Assembly (NCBI RefSeq): GCF_027812955.1
Contig: NZ_JAPYZV010000001.1
Coordinates: 235,673 to 299,672, forward strand
Direction: 5' to 3'
DNA length: 64,000 nucleotides
Source of the DNA: Pedococcus sp. 5OH_020
GTDB lineage: Bacteria > Actinomycetota > Actinomycetes > Actinomycetales > Dermatophilaceae
The notes beneath the pieces are model-generated. The model made no database searches, was not told the origin of the DNA, and saw only the letters and a list, made by a program, of their open reading frames with translations. Of this stretch, positions 9,357-21,560 are shown in pieces. The translations under genes and the position numbers were made by a program. Each line of letters starts with the position of its first letter. Positions within the stretch are counted from its first letter, which is position 1.

Positions 9357-10189
9357 CCGGCCGGGTGGTTGTCGTGGGGTCACTCAACGTCGACCTCGTC
9401 GCGCGGGTGGAGCGGCATCCGCACCCGGGGGAGACGGTGCTGGCCTCCGGCTCGGCGGAGCGGTTCGCCGGAGGCAAGGGGGGCAACCAGGCGATGGCAG
9501 CAGCCCTGGCGGGAGCGTCGGTGCAGCTCGTCGGTGCCGTGGGGGCGGACGAGCCCGGCGCGGCCTACCAGGCCAGGTTGGCCGCCCAGGGCGTCGACGT
9601 CGCGCTCGTGCAGACCGTGCCTGGGGAGGCGACGGGCCAGGCGTGGATCACGGTGGACGGCGCCGGCGAGAACGCGATCGTCGTCGTGCCGGGAGCGAAC
9701 GGTGCGGTGACCACACCGGAGCTCCAAGGCCTCGGCTCCGGCGATGTCGTGCTCCTGCAGCTGGAGATCCCGCTCGGCGTCGTGGCGGCGGTGGCGCGGC
9801 AGGCCGCGGACCGCGGTTGCCGCGTCGTGCTCAACGCGGCACCGTTTGCCGCCCTGCCTCCCGACGTGGCGGCCCTCGCCGACCCCCTGGTCGTGAACGA
9901 GCACGAGGCCCTCCTGCTGGCCGACTCCGGCGTGGTGCCGGGGTCCCTGCTCGTCACCTTCGGGGCGGCCGGGTGCACGTGGGACGGCGTCCGATATGAC
10001 GGCACGCCCGTCGCTCCCGCCGACGTGGTGGACACGACGGGAGCCGGTGACGCGTTCTGCGGGGCGCTGGCGGCCGCCCTCGCGGCGGGCGCCGGTCGAG
10101 CGGCGGCGGTGGCGCGCGCGGCCACAGCGGGGGCGGAGGCGGTCCGGCGCCGCGGCGCCCAGCCGGACCCCGTGCTTGCGCCGCTCTGA
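9353..10189 (+). CDS. rbsK: Ribokinase
   Basis: This PfkB-family sugar kinase (278 residues) phosphorylates ribose at C5. The N-terminal motif VVGSLNVDLVARVERHP and GGKGGNQA are classic ribokinase features. The C-terminal signature DTTGAGDAFCGA holds the catalytic aspartate and the anion hole. The ATG overlaps the nucleoside hydrolase stop (ATGA), so both are made from one transcript. An upstream in-frame ATG at 9263 lies inside the hydrolase gene and is not needed. Confidence 0.93.
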   Translation: MTGRVVVVGSLNVDLVARVERHPHPGETVLASGSAERFAGGKGGNQAMAAALAGASVQLVGAVGADEPGAAYQARLAAQGVDVALVQTVPGEATGQAWITVDGAGENAIVVVPGANGAVTTPELQGLGSGDVVLLQLEIPLGVVAAVARQAADRGCRVVLNAAPFAALPPDVAALADPLVVNEHEALLLADSGVVPGSLLVTFGAAGCTWDGVRYDGTPVAPADVVDTTGAGDAFCGALAAALAAGAGRAAAVARAATAGAEAVRRRGAQPDPVLAPL

Positions 10190-10342
10190 CCGGAGGCTGC
10201 CCAGCCGACCTGCGGATGGGCTGTTCTCGGTGGACCTGTGGGGCGGCCCGACCGGTCCACGGGCCAGCGCCGGCGCCGGACGGCGTGGGCCAGTTCACCG
10301 CGCCATACGGCGTGGGCTGGTGCCGGCGCCTACGGCGTGCCC

Positions 10343-11575
10343 TCAGGTGGGGCGGACGATGAGCACCACCTGGTTGCTGCGCACCCGGGTGACGACCACG
10401 ACCGCCTCGGTACTGCCCTTCGCCGGCAGACGAAGCTGCCGGCGTAAGAGGTCGGCGTCGACGCTGACCCCGCGCTTCTTGATGGTGAGCCGGTCCACGC
10501 CGTGGTCGCGGAGCCAGCCGCGCAGCGCCTTGACGTTGAAGGGCATCGCCTCGACGACGGCGTACCGGCGGGCATACGGCACGTCGACCGAGCGGCTCGA
10601 CCCCACGTACCCCACCCCGGCATCGAGCTCGGCACCACCCGTGACGGCGGTGAGGGCGGACGTCAGACCTGCGCGGAGCACGGCCCGGTCGGGCTCGTAG
10701 AGCCACGCACCGAGCAGCGACAGGCTCGTGAGGGCGGGCGTGGAGCCGTCGGCGTCCTCCTCGGTCACCTGGACGGGTGGTGCGCCCGGGCGCAGCACGG
10801 CGGCCGAGCGGCCGCGGTGACGTGCCAGCGGACCGAACCAGACGGTGCACTCGACCACGTCTCCGTCGAACGAGGTCCACTGCGCCTCAGCGCCCGGCGG
10901 CAGGGCGCCGTGCGGGAAGGCCGGGCTCAGCTTGGCGCCGGTGGCGGGCAGCTCCTGGGCCAGGGAGAGCACCGTCTGCCAGGAGGGGGAGATGGAGGCG
11001 AGGTCGAAGATCCGGCGTGTGCGGCCGGTGACGTCCGCGACTCCGGGCGTACGTCGGGCGGGGTCGAGCCACGCCCCGACTCCGCGTCCCCCCTGGCCGG
11101 CCGGTGGCCGGAACTCCTCCACCCTTCCGTGGTCGGCGGTGGACTCGGGCCAGTGACGCAGGTTCACCGCGGCCACGCCTGCGGTGACCTCGTCCGCGTC
11201 GACGGCGCGGACCCGCAGGTCCAGGCCCGCCATCGCCATCGCATCGGCACCGATGCCACAGCCGAGGTCGTGGACCGTGTGGACGTCGGCCGCCCGGAAC
11301 CGGTCGGCGTGCCGGGCGGCCACCGGGAGCCGGGTCGCCTGTTCCAGGCCGTCGGAGGTGAAGACCATGCCGCGGGCGAACTCCCCGAACTTCTCGACCG
11401 CTCTGGCGCGCAGCCGGGCCTGGTTGAGCGCAGCCGCCACCAGGTCGGGGTCGAAGCCGGCGCCGCGCAGACGCTGCTGCAGCGCCAGCGCGCTCTCCTC
11501 GTCGTACGGCGGCAGCGACTGGAGCAGCCCCCATCCCTCACCGGTCGTCAGGCGTCGCAGGAGGGCCAGGTCCAT
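10343..11575 (-). CDS. Class I SAM-dependent methyltransferase with THUMP-like domain
   Basis: This 410-residue protein carries a Rossmann methyltransferase core with the SAM loop HDLGCGIGADAMAMAG (about residues 100-115) and a preceding helical domain. The C-terminal region, including LKALRGWLRDHGVDRLTIKKRG, matches the THUMP-like domain found in actinobacterial members of this family. The substrate is unknown; THUMP association suggests RNA. It is convergent with the ribokinase and transcribed away from groES. The ATG at 11575 gives the normal N-terminus. Confidence 0.85.
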   Translation of the reverse strand: MDLALLRRLTTGEGWGLLQSLPPYDEESALALQQRLRGAGFDPDLVAAALNQARLRARAVEKFGEFARGMVFTSDGLEQATRLPVAARHADRFRAADVHTVHDLGCGIGADAMAMAGLDLRVRAVDADEVTAGVAAVNLRHWPESTADHGRVEEFRPPAGQGGRGVGAWLDPARRTPGVADVTGRTRRIFDLASISPSWQTVLSLAQELPATGAKLSPAFPHGALPPGAEAQWTSFDGDVVECTVWFGPLARHRGRSAAVLRPGAPPVQVTEEDADGSTPALTSLSLLGAWLYEPDRAVLRAGLTSALTAVTGGAELDAGVGYVGSSRSVDVPYARRYAVVEAMPFNVKALRGWLRDHGVDRLTIKKRGVSVDADLLRRQLRLPAKGSTEAVVVVTRVRSNQVVLIVRPT

Positions 11576-11668
11576 GCCGGCATTCTGTCAGCGCCCTGCT
11601 CTGCCCCGGCCAGGCCGCCCGCGGCTCAGTATGGAACTCTGTGCCGTGGGCGAACGCCACGCCGAGTT

Positions 11669-11742
11669 CTGGCACTCGAGTTGACCGAGTGCTAACCGCC
11701 CGCCTAGATTTGCCGTTGGCACTCCGGTTCGCCGAGTGCTAA
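11669..11742 (+). promoter_or_regulatory. Two CIRCE operators (HrcA binding)
   Basis: Two inverted repeats match the CIRCE pattern of TTAGCACTC-N9-GAGTGCTAA. The first is CTGGCACTC-N9-GAGTGCTAA (11669-11695) and the second is TTGGCACTC-N9-GAGTGCTAA (11716-11742). CIRCE is the operator of the heat-shock repressor HrcA. Two copies ahead of groES are usual in actinobacteria and predict heat-inducible groESL. Confidence 0.92.
11681..11710 (+). promoter_or_regulatory. Predicted groESL promoter
   Basis: A -35 box TTGACC (11681-11686) is followed after 18 nt by a -10 box TAGATT (11705-11710). The -35 lies inside the first CIRCE element and the second CIRCE lies just downstream of the -10, so HrcA bound at either would block polymerase. 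Position and spacing are seen directly; activity is inferred. Confidence 0.75.
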
Positions 11743-11857
11743 GCAGCCAGCCGGTCGACCCCCGCGACGGCGACCGTCAGGCCGTGAACTTGGCAGTACC
11801 GAAGTATCCGTTCCATCCACCTGTCCACTCCGACATTCCCGAAGGGGAGGTCATACC

Positions 11858-12151
11858 GTGTCGGTTTCCATCAAGCCGCTCGAAGACCGCATCGTCGTCA
11901 AGTCCGTCGAGGCCGAGCAGACCACGGCGTCCGGGCTCGTCATCCCGGACACCGCGAAGGAGAAGCCCCAGGAGGGCGAGGTCCTCGCGATCGGTCCCGG
12001 CCGCATCGACGACAACGGCAACCGCGTCCCGCTCGACGTCAAGGTCGGCGACCGCGTGATCTACAGCAAGTACGGCGGCACCGAGGTGAAGCACAGCGGC
12101 GAGGAGTACCTCATCCTCTCCGCTCGCGACGTCCTCGCCGTCGTCGGCTGA
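11858..12151 (+). CDS. groES: Co-chaperonin GroES
   Basis: GroES (97 residues) caps the GroEL folding chamber. The sequence [20 protein letters not shown], the mobile-loop region with [20 protein letters not shown], and YSKYGGTEV are all standard. It starts with GTG preceded by a strong GGGGAGG ribosome-binding site 7 nt away. It is controlled by the CIRCE promoter upstream and is followed by groEL. Confidence 0.98.
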   Translation: MSVSIKPLEDRIVVKSVEAEQTTASGLVIPDTAKEKPQEGEVLAIGPGRIDDNGNRVPLDVKVGDRVIYSKYGGTEVKHSGEEYLILSARDVLAVVG

Positions 12152-12175
12152 GCAGCCACATCATGTGAGTGACGT

Positions 12176-12207
12176 GCCCCGTACGCCGGCAACCCGGCAT
12201 ACGGGGC
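12176..12207 (+). promoter_or_regulatory. Hairpin between groES and groEL
   Basis: A 14-bp stem with one G-T type mismatch (12176-12189 with 12194-12207) closes a 4-nt loop in the 181-nt gap. There is no T-run. It could slow polymerase or mark an RNA processing site that sets the groES:groEL ratio; this is inference. Confidence 0.6.
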
Positions 12208-12314
12208 GCGTCTGCTCCACCCGCACCATCCCTCCGACCGGACCACAGTTCTTGTGCGTGTCTGCGCCGTAATGGCGGCGACACGCAGGGAAAGAAGAGT
12301 CCGGTCGCCAGTAA

Positions 12315-13952
<1,638 letters not shown>

Positions 13953-13977
13953 GGCCTGTCCGCACCTGAGCGCTTCC

Positions 13978-14012
13978 TGACGAAGGCCCGCCCACTGGGC
14001 GGGCCTTCGTCA
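13978..14012 (+). terminator. Terminator-like hairpin after groEL
   Basis: A perfect 16-bp stem (13978-13993 with 13997-14012) with a 3-nt loop lies 26 nt after the groEL stop. It is very GC-rich and lacks a long T-run, as is common in high-GC actinobacteria. Confidence 0.85.
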
Positions 14013-14223
14013 TGCCAGCTCCGCTCACGTGGCGCGCGCCGCGCTGCCTCGACGCGTGTCGGGCCTTCGTCCTGACGGACCGGACCCTCGGCGCCTCAGT
14101 CAGTTCGGGCGTGCCCCGACACCGGAGGAGGCGCGCCGACCTCTTTGGTGACACGCTGGTGTGATCCCGCGCGCGCAGGCGCCGGGAGGTCGCAGGGTCG
14201 GCGTTCCGGGGCAGGTGGTCGTG

Positions 14224-15780
14224 ATGACGCGCTCAGACGTGGTCCCGCGGTTCGAGGACTACGTGACCGCGCGAGGACCGGACCTCCTGCGCCTGGCGTG
14301 GTACCTGTGCGGCGACCCGAGCGCCGCGCGCACTCTCGTGGCGCGAGCTCTAGGCCGGAGCCTCGCGCGCTGGGAGCATCTGACCGACGAGGGGCTGGGC
14401 GCCTACGACGCTGCCCTGCGCGCCGCGCTCGTCCACACCTTCCTGTCCGTGCGGGGGGACCTCTCTGCGCGCGTGGGTGGCCCTGCGAGAGTGGGTGGCC
14501 TAGCGCGCGTGGGTGGCCCTGTGCGGGTGGGTGAGCCTGTCCGGGTCGGTCGCGGACCGACCGCAGCGGCGGCCTCTCCCGGACTGTGGTCCTCGCTCAT
14601 GGCCCTGCCCAAACGGGACAGGGCACTGGTGATGCTGCAGTTTGCGGAGGACCTGCCGCCGGCCCGCACCGCCGACCTGCTCGACACGACCGTCGCCGCA
14701 GTCGCCGCTCGAACGCGGCATGCGGTCAGGATCCTCGGGACCACGCAGGACAGTCTTCGCGCGACCTTGCCGACGCTGGTTCCGGTGGACCCGTCCACGG
14801 ACGGGCTGGCTCAGCAGGCGCGCGCGTATGCCGGACGGGGCCGGCGGGTGCGCCGTGTGCTGTCCTCGGTCGGTGGCGTGGCTGTCGTGGCCCTTGCCGC
14901 CGTCGTGGCGGGCTCAGCCCAGCACAGTACGGTGCCCGTGCCGCCCAAGCCGCCGACGACCGTCGCTGCGCCCAAGCTCACCTGCGGTATGCGGACCGAC
15001 CCGGCCGTCCTCACCGCGAGGCTCGATCATCTTTCCGCCACCGCAGTCCAAGCCCTCGTGTGCGCTCGCATCGACTCCGACTCGGTCTGGCAGGGCTCCC
15101 TTCCGCCTGATGCCCCCGTCAAGGAGCCCATGGCTCTGGATGCCCTCACCCTCGACCCCCGCACCGACGGGAGGGGGTGCGCCGCCCTTCCCGACGGCCC
15201 GGCCTTCCGGCTGCTGCTCCTCGGCCCGGACCTGGTCGTGAGGAGCTTCGCGAACGAGGGCCTCGCCTGCAACGGCTGGCCAGCCCTGAGCCGGTACTAC
15301 GTCGCCCTCGCCGAACAGCAGGCGAGCCAGGTGGGGGCCGCCCCCGCCGGGTTCCTCGGCTGTGAGCCCGTACTCCAGCACGCCGGAGCCGACGGCACGC
15401 TTCCGGCGTCGCGGCCGTTGCTCCACCCCGCGCTGGCCAAGGGGACCGTGTTCGTCCAGGCCACCGCCTGCCTGCACCCCACGGCAAGCGTGGGTCGAGT
15501 GCCGCACTACAGGGACGTGCGTTCCAACGTCCTGGGCGCTCCGCAACTGGCCCAGCTGAACGCTGACGCGCACGCGAGGGGATCCGCTCCCGGACGGCTT
15601 CCTCCGTGTGACGACGCGACGTCCCTGGTGGTGGTCCGAGCCGTCACCCGCTCGGGACACCTCTTCGAGCTCAGCGAGCGGTGCGGTCGGGCGGCGTCGG
15701 TGAACTGGTCGTCACGCGATGTGTGGACCATGAGCGCGGGCACGGCCGGGATGCTCCGCTCCCTGCTTGTCGTGGAGTAG
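14224..15780 (+). CDS. Sigma-70-like protein fused to a membrane-anchored extracytoplasmic domain
   Basis: The N-terminal half resembles a SigE-type ECF sigma factor. A region-2-like stretch runs from FEDYVTARGPDLLRLAW to about residue 60, and a region-4-like helix-turn-helix follows at LMALPKRDRALVMLQFAE to about residue 180. Between them lies an Arg/Gly repeat tract. A membrane segment (GGVAVVALAAVVAGSA, near residue 220) follows, then a Pro-rich spacer and about 270 residues that would lie outside the cell. I use the ATG at 14224 (GTG at 14221 also possible). The combination suggests a membrane-tethered regulator or a degenerate sigma that no longer binds polymerase; function is not known. 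Confidence 0.75.
   Translation: MTRSDVVPRFEDYVTARGPDLLRLAWYLCGDPSAARTLVARALGRSLARWEHLTDEGLGAYDAALRAALVHTFLSVRGDLSARVGGPARVGGLARVGGPVRVGEPVRVGRGPTAAAASPGLWSSLMALPKRDRALVMLQFAEDLPPARTADLLDTTVAAVAARTRHAVRILGTTQDSLRATLPTLVPVDPSTDGLAQQARAYAGRGRRVRRVLSSVGGVAVVALAAVVAGSAQHSTVPVPPKPPTTVAAPKLTCGMRTDPAVLTARLDHLSATAVQALVCARIDSDSVWQGSLPPDAPVKEPMALDALTLDPRTDGRGCAALPDGPAFRLLLLGPDLVVRSFANEGLACNGWPALSRYYVALAEQQASQVGAAPAGFLGCEPVLQHAGADGTLPASRPLLHPALAKGTVFVQATACLHPTASVGRVPHYRDVRSNVLGAPQLAQLNADAHARGSAPGRLPPCDDATSLVVVRAVTRSGHLFELSERCGRAASVNWSSRDVWTMSAGTAGMLRSLLVVE
14467..14556 (+). repeat. 18-bp in-frame minisatellite inside the sigma-like gene
   Basis: Five consecutive 18-bp units encode ARVGGP, ARVGGL, ARVGGP, VRVGEP and VRVGRG. 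The units keep the reading frame, so copy-number changes would lengthen or shorten the basic linker between the two sigma-like regions without a frameshift. Confidence 0.85.
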
Positions 15781-15819
15781 GCCGCGTCAGCCGACCCGCC
15801 CCTCACGGGGTGAGCACTC

Positions 15820-16044
15820 TCAGGGTGACCCTGTGACCCGCACGGCCCGTCCGGCATACGCCACGACCTGGCCCGGACGCACCTGGCTGCCGCGTCGCAC
15901 CACGACGTCACCGTCGACCGACACCTGGCCGCTCTCGATCGCCACCCGGGCGGCCGCACCGTCATCGACCAGCCCCGCCAGCTTCAGCAGCTGGCCGAGC
16001 CGGATGGCGTCGTCACGGATCGGGACGTCCTCAACCTCAGTCAC
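15820..16044 (-). CDS. Small S4-domain RNA-binding protein
   Basis: This 74-residue protein is essentially one S4 domain. The motif RLGQLLKLAGLVDDGAAARV leads to ESGQVSVDGDVVVRRG, the RNA-contacting turn. It is related to the YbcJ/YaaA-S4 group and to the heat-shock protein Hsp15. The domain implies binding to structured RNA, probably ribosomal, but the partner is unknown. It is transcribed convergently with the sigma-like gene. Confidence 0.88.
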   Translation of the reverse strand: MTEVEDVPIRDDAIRLGQLLKLAGLVDDGAAARVAIESGQVSVDGDVVVRRGSQVRPGQVVAYAGRAVRVTGSP

Positions 16045-16120
16045 GCCGCGGATCCTAGAAGCGTCGGCTCGCAGGGTCGCCTCTCAGGGTCGGCTGCGAG
16101 GCCCGGCTCGGGGCGAACGG

Positions 16121-18149
<2,029 letters not shown>

Positions 18150-18692
18150 GGCGGTAGCTCGGTCGCCCTGGGACGGCTTCGAGCATCCACGGCGTAGGGA
18201 ACCCGACGGGCCCAAAGGTCCCGTTGTCTAGGCAGCCCGGCCTACGTTTCACGGACACCCGGCGTACGCCATCTGTGGGTGCTGGACGATCCAGCGCCTG
18301 CCTACGCTGAGAACGCGGCCCGCCAAGATGCTGGCAGGGACATCGGGCTTCGACCCTCGTCGCACCACGCCACGGTGAGGTACGGCGTACCTAAGGCGTC
18401 CCGTCGTCGGCCGCCCCCCTCACCCGACGACGGGACGTCGCCTGCCCCACCCCCGGGTGGCGGCCGAGCCGCGCCCCACCTCCGCGACACCCGACGACGG
18501 GACGTCTCACCCGACGACGGGACGTCGCCCCCCACCCCCGGGTGGCGGCCGAGCCGCGCCCCACCTCCGCGACACCCGACGACGGGACGTCGCCCCCCGC
18601 CCCCGGGTGGCGGCCGAGCCGCGCCCCACCTCCGCGACACCCGACGACGGGACGTCGCCTGCCGCGCCGGGAGGGGCCGATAGCCTTGAGCG
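18150..18692. repeat. Gene-free 540-nt gap with 65-bp tandem repeats
   Basis: No gene is credible between guaB and guaB3. The right half (about 18421-18656) is built of a 65-67-nt unit containing the core CCCGACGACGGGACGT. The core occurs at 18423, 18490, 18510, 18575 and 18640, and the rest of the unit (CCCGGGTGGCGGCCGAGCCG and neighbours) at least three times. A reversed copy of part of the core lies near 18400. The left part (18150-18300) shows short GGCGTA/TACGCC inverted motifs. The array ends just before the guaB3 -10 box. Confidence 0.85.
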
Positions 18693-19814
18693 GTGACTGA
18701 GATCGAGATCGGCCGAGGCAAGCGAGGCCGCCGCGCCTACTCCTTCGACGACATCGCGGTGGTGCCCTCGCGGCGTACCCGTGACCCGGAGGAGGTCTCG
18801 GTGAGCTGGCAGATCGACGCCTACCACTTCGACATCCCCGTGATCGCCGCGCCGATGGACTCGGTGATGTCCCCGGAGTCCGCCATCGCCCTCGGCAGGT
18901 TCGGCGGCCTCCCGGTGCTCGACCTCGAGGGGCTGTGGACCAGGTACGAGGACCCGGGTCCCCTGCTGGCCGAGATCGCCACGCTCGACCCGGCTACCGC
19001 GACCGCTCGGATGCAGGAGATCTACGCCCACGACATCCAGCCCGGGCTCATCACCGAGCGGCTGCGTGCGGTGCGCGCCGCCGGCGTGACGGTCGCCGGC
19101 GCGCTGAGCCCGCAGCGCACACAGCAGTTCTGGAAGATGGTCGTCGACGCGGGCGTCGACCTGTTCGTGATCCGCGGCACGACGGTGAGCGCCGAGCATG
19201 TCTCGGGCCGCGCCGAGCCGCTCAACCTCAAGCGGTTCATCTACGAGCTCGACGTCCCCGTCATCGTGGGCGGCGCCGCGTCGTACACGGCGGCCCTGCA
19301 CCTCATGCGGACCGGGGCCGCAGGCGTCCTGGTCGGCTTCGGCGGGGGTGCGGCACACACGACCCGCCGCACGCTCGGCATCCACGCACCGATGGCCAGC
19401 GCCATCGCGGACGTCGCGGCCGCCCGCCGCGACTACCTCGACGAGTCCGGCGGCCGCTACGTCCACGTCATCGCCGACGGTGGCATGGGCACCAGCGGGG
19501 ACATCGTCAAGGCGGTCGCGTGCGGGGCCGACGCCGTGATGCTGGGCGCAGCCCTGGCGCGCGCCACCGACGCACCGGGGCGGGGCCTGCACTGGGGGCC
19601 GGAGGCGCACCACCCCGAGCTGCCTCGTGGGTCCCGCGTCGAGGTCGGCGCCGTCGCGCCGCTCGAGCGCATCCTCTTCGGCCCCGGCCGGACGGCGGAC
19701 GGGTCCACCAACCTCATCGGTGCGCTGCGCCGCGCCATGGCCACGACGGGCTACTCCGACCTCAAGGAGTTCCAACGTGTGGAGGTGGTCGTGGCGCCCT
19801 ACCCGGGGAGCTGA
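18693..19814 (+). CDS. guaB3: GuaB3-family IMP dehydrogenase-related protein
   Basis: This 373-residue paralogue of IMP dehydrogenase has the barrel but no CBS insert. It carries YSFDDIAVVPSRRTRDPEEV, VIAAPMDSVMSPESA and HVIADGGMGTSGDIVKAV. At the position of the catalytic Ser-Ile-Cys loop it reads GGGAAHTTR, so the usual active cysteine is absent; I recall this from other actinobacterial GuaB3 proteins as well. GuaB3 proteins of other phyla act as GMP reductase, but that has not been shown here. The GTG start follows the box TAGCCT by 6 nt, so the message is likely leaderless. Confidence 0.92.
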   Translation: MTEIEIGRGKRGRRAYSFDDIAVVPSRRTRDPEEVSVSWQIDAYHFDIPVIAAPMDSVMSPESAIALGRFGGLPVLDLEGLWTRYEDPGPLLAEIATLDPATATARMQEIYAHDIQPGLITERLRAVRAAGVTVAGALSPQRTQQFWKMVVDAGVDLFVIRGTTVSAEHVSGRAEPLNLKRFIYELDVPVIVGGAASYTAALHLMRTGAAGVLVGFGGGAAHTTRRTLGIHAPMASAIADVAAARRDYLDESGGRYVHVIADGGMGTSGDIVKAVACGADAVMLGAALARATDAPGRGLHWGPEAHHPELPRGSRVEVGAVAPLERILFGPGRTADGSTNLIGALRRAMATTGYSDLKEFQRVEVVVAPYPGS

Positions 19815-19967
19815 CGCGAGCCGGCGCGGACGTGCGGCGTCGGATGACGTGGGCCGGCGCGGCTGACCCAGCGGCGTGCGCTGGCGGGACGCAGGCGGAC
19901 GAGCGGGGCCCCGTCGGGGAAACCTACTCCCTGGTAATGCGGGTGAGCCGGACCTACGCTGGCCTCT

Positions 19968-21560
19968 ATGCCTCCGGACCTCGTCGCTGACCCCGAGACC
20001 GACCCGAGCGCGACGTATGCCGTGGATCCGGCCCTCGTCCGCCGGCTGGCCAGGCGCGTCGTGTGCGGGCCGCGGGCCACCCAGCAGGTGAGCCACACGC
20101 CGCTGACCGGAGCGCCCCTGGCGATGCTGCCCGTCTCCACTCGCGAGGACGTCGCGGTCGCAGTGGACAGCGCCCGGGCCGCGCAGCGGTCCTGGGCGCG
20201 CACCCCCATGGAGCTGCGCGAGCGCATCTTCCTTCGCTACCACGACCTGGTCCTGGAGCGGCAGGTCCAGCTCCTCGACCTCGTGCAGCTCGAGTCGGGC
20301 AAGACCCGGCGTCAGGCCTTCGAGGAGGTCGCCGACGTCGCCCTCGTGTCCCGGCACTACGCCCGGTCGGCCGCGGGCTACCTGCGTCCGCGGCGCCGAG
20401 CCGGGGTGTTCCCGCTGCTGACCCGGACGGTGGAGCACCACCACCCCCGCGGCGTGGTGGGGGTCGTCAGCCCCTGGAACTACCCTCTGAGCCTCGCGGT
20501 GACGGACGCCGTACCCGCCCTGCTCGCCGGCAACGCAGTGGTGCTGCGACCGGACCCTCAGGGCGCCCTCACCGCGTTGCTGGCGGCCCAGCTGCTCACC
20601 GAGGCCGGCCTGCCGGAGTCCGTTCTCCAGGTGGTGCTGGGCGACGGTCCGACGGTCGGACAGGCTGTCGTGGACCTCGTCGACTACGTCTGTTTCACGG
20701 GGTCCACCGCTACCGGGAGAAACGTCGCCGAGTCGGTGTCCCGGCGGCTGGTGGGCTACTCCCTGGAGCTCGGCGGCAAGAACTCGATGTACGTGGCCGA
20801 CGACGCGGACCTCGGCAAGGCGGTCGACGGCGCGGTCCGCGCCTGCTTCTCCTCCGCCGGACAGCTGTGCATCTCCGTCGAGCGGCTCCTGGTCCACGAG
20901 GCCGTCGCCGACGAGTTCACCCGGCGGTTCGTGTCGGCGGTGCGGCGGATGAGGCTGGGCGCCGAGCTTGCATACGGCGCCGACATGGGCTCGCTGGCCT
21001 CCTCCGGGCAGCTGGAACGGGTCACCGCACACGTCGAGGACGCCCGGGCCAAGGGCGCCCGGGTGTTGACCGGAGGTCGCGCCCGTCCCGACGTGGGGCC
21101 GTACTTCTACGAGCCCACGGTGCTCGACGGGGTGACCGCCGCGATGGACCTGCGGGACGACGAGACGTTCGGACCGGTCGTCGCCATCTACCGGGTACAG
21201 ACGGACGAGGAGGCCATCCGCGCGGCCAACGACACGGACTACGGCCTCAACGCGTCGGTCTACACCCGGGACGTGGCCCGTGGCCGTCGGATCGCGGTGG
21301 CCCTCCAGTCGGGGACCGTCAACGTCAACGAGGGGTATGCCGCCGCCTGGGGAAGCGTCGCCGCGCCGATGGGCGGCATGAAGCAGTCAGGGGTGGGTCG
21401 CAGGCACGGCAGCGAGGGGATCCTCAAGTACACGGAGTCGCAGAACGTGACGGCGCAGTACCTCCTGCCGATCGCGCCCACCCCGGGGATGTCGGAGGAG
21501 CTGTACGCCAGGCTCCTGACCGGAGCGCTCAAGGCGCTCAAGGCCGCGGGCCGCGGGTGA
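19968..21560 (+). CDS. Succinate-semialdehyde dehydrogenase (NADP+), GabD2-like
   Basis: This aldehyde dehydrogenase (530 residues) has the cofactor segment VVGVVSPWNYPLSLAV, FTGSTATGRNVAE, the general base in LELGGKNSMYV and the nucleophile cysteine in SSAGQLCISVERL. The closest family type by sequence is the GabD2 succinate-semialdehyde dehydrogenase of actinobacteria, although the true substrate may be another aldehyde. Its stop overlaps the start of a GMC oxidoreductase, suggesting the oxidase or dehydrogenase makes an aldehyde or ketone used in the same pathway. A TACGCT box lies 7 nt before the ATG. Confidence 0.88.
   Translation: MPPDLVADPETDPSATYAVDPALVRRLARRVVCGPRATQQVSHTPLTGAPLAMLPVSTREDVAVAVDSARAAQRSWARTPMELRERIFLRYHDLVLERQVQLLDLVQLESGKTRRQAFEEVADVALVSRHYARSAAGYLRPRRRAGVFPLLTRTVEHHHPRGVVGVVSPWNYPLSLAVTDAVPALLAGNAVVLRPDPQGALTALLAAQLLTEAGLPESVLQVVLGDGPTVGQAVVDLVDYVCFTGSTATGRNVAESVSRRLVGYSLELGGKNSMYVADDADLGKAVDGAVRACFSSAGQLCISVERLLVHEAVADEFTRRFVSAVRRMRLGAELAYGADMGSLASSGQLERVTAHVEDARAKGARVLTGGRARPDVGPYFYEPTVLDGVTAAMDLRDDETFGPVVAIYRVQTDEEAIRAANDTDYGLNASVYTRDVARGRRIAVALQSGTVNVNEGYAAAWGSVAAPMGGMKQSGVGRRHGSEGILKYTESQNVTAQYLLPIAPTPGMSEELYARLLTGALKALKAAGRG

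Noticed and set aside
6954..9383. One 809-codon minus-strand frame as a single gene
   Set aside because: The part beyond 8294 is antisense to the nucleoside hydrolase; the lipoprotein signal starting at 8294 defines the real gene.
18507..21032. 841-codon minus-strand frame over guaB3 and the dehydrogenase
   Set aside because: It passes through the tandem repeats and antisense to two solid genes; composition is non-protein-like.
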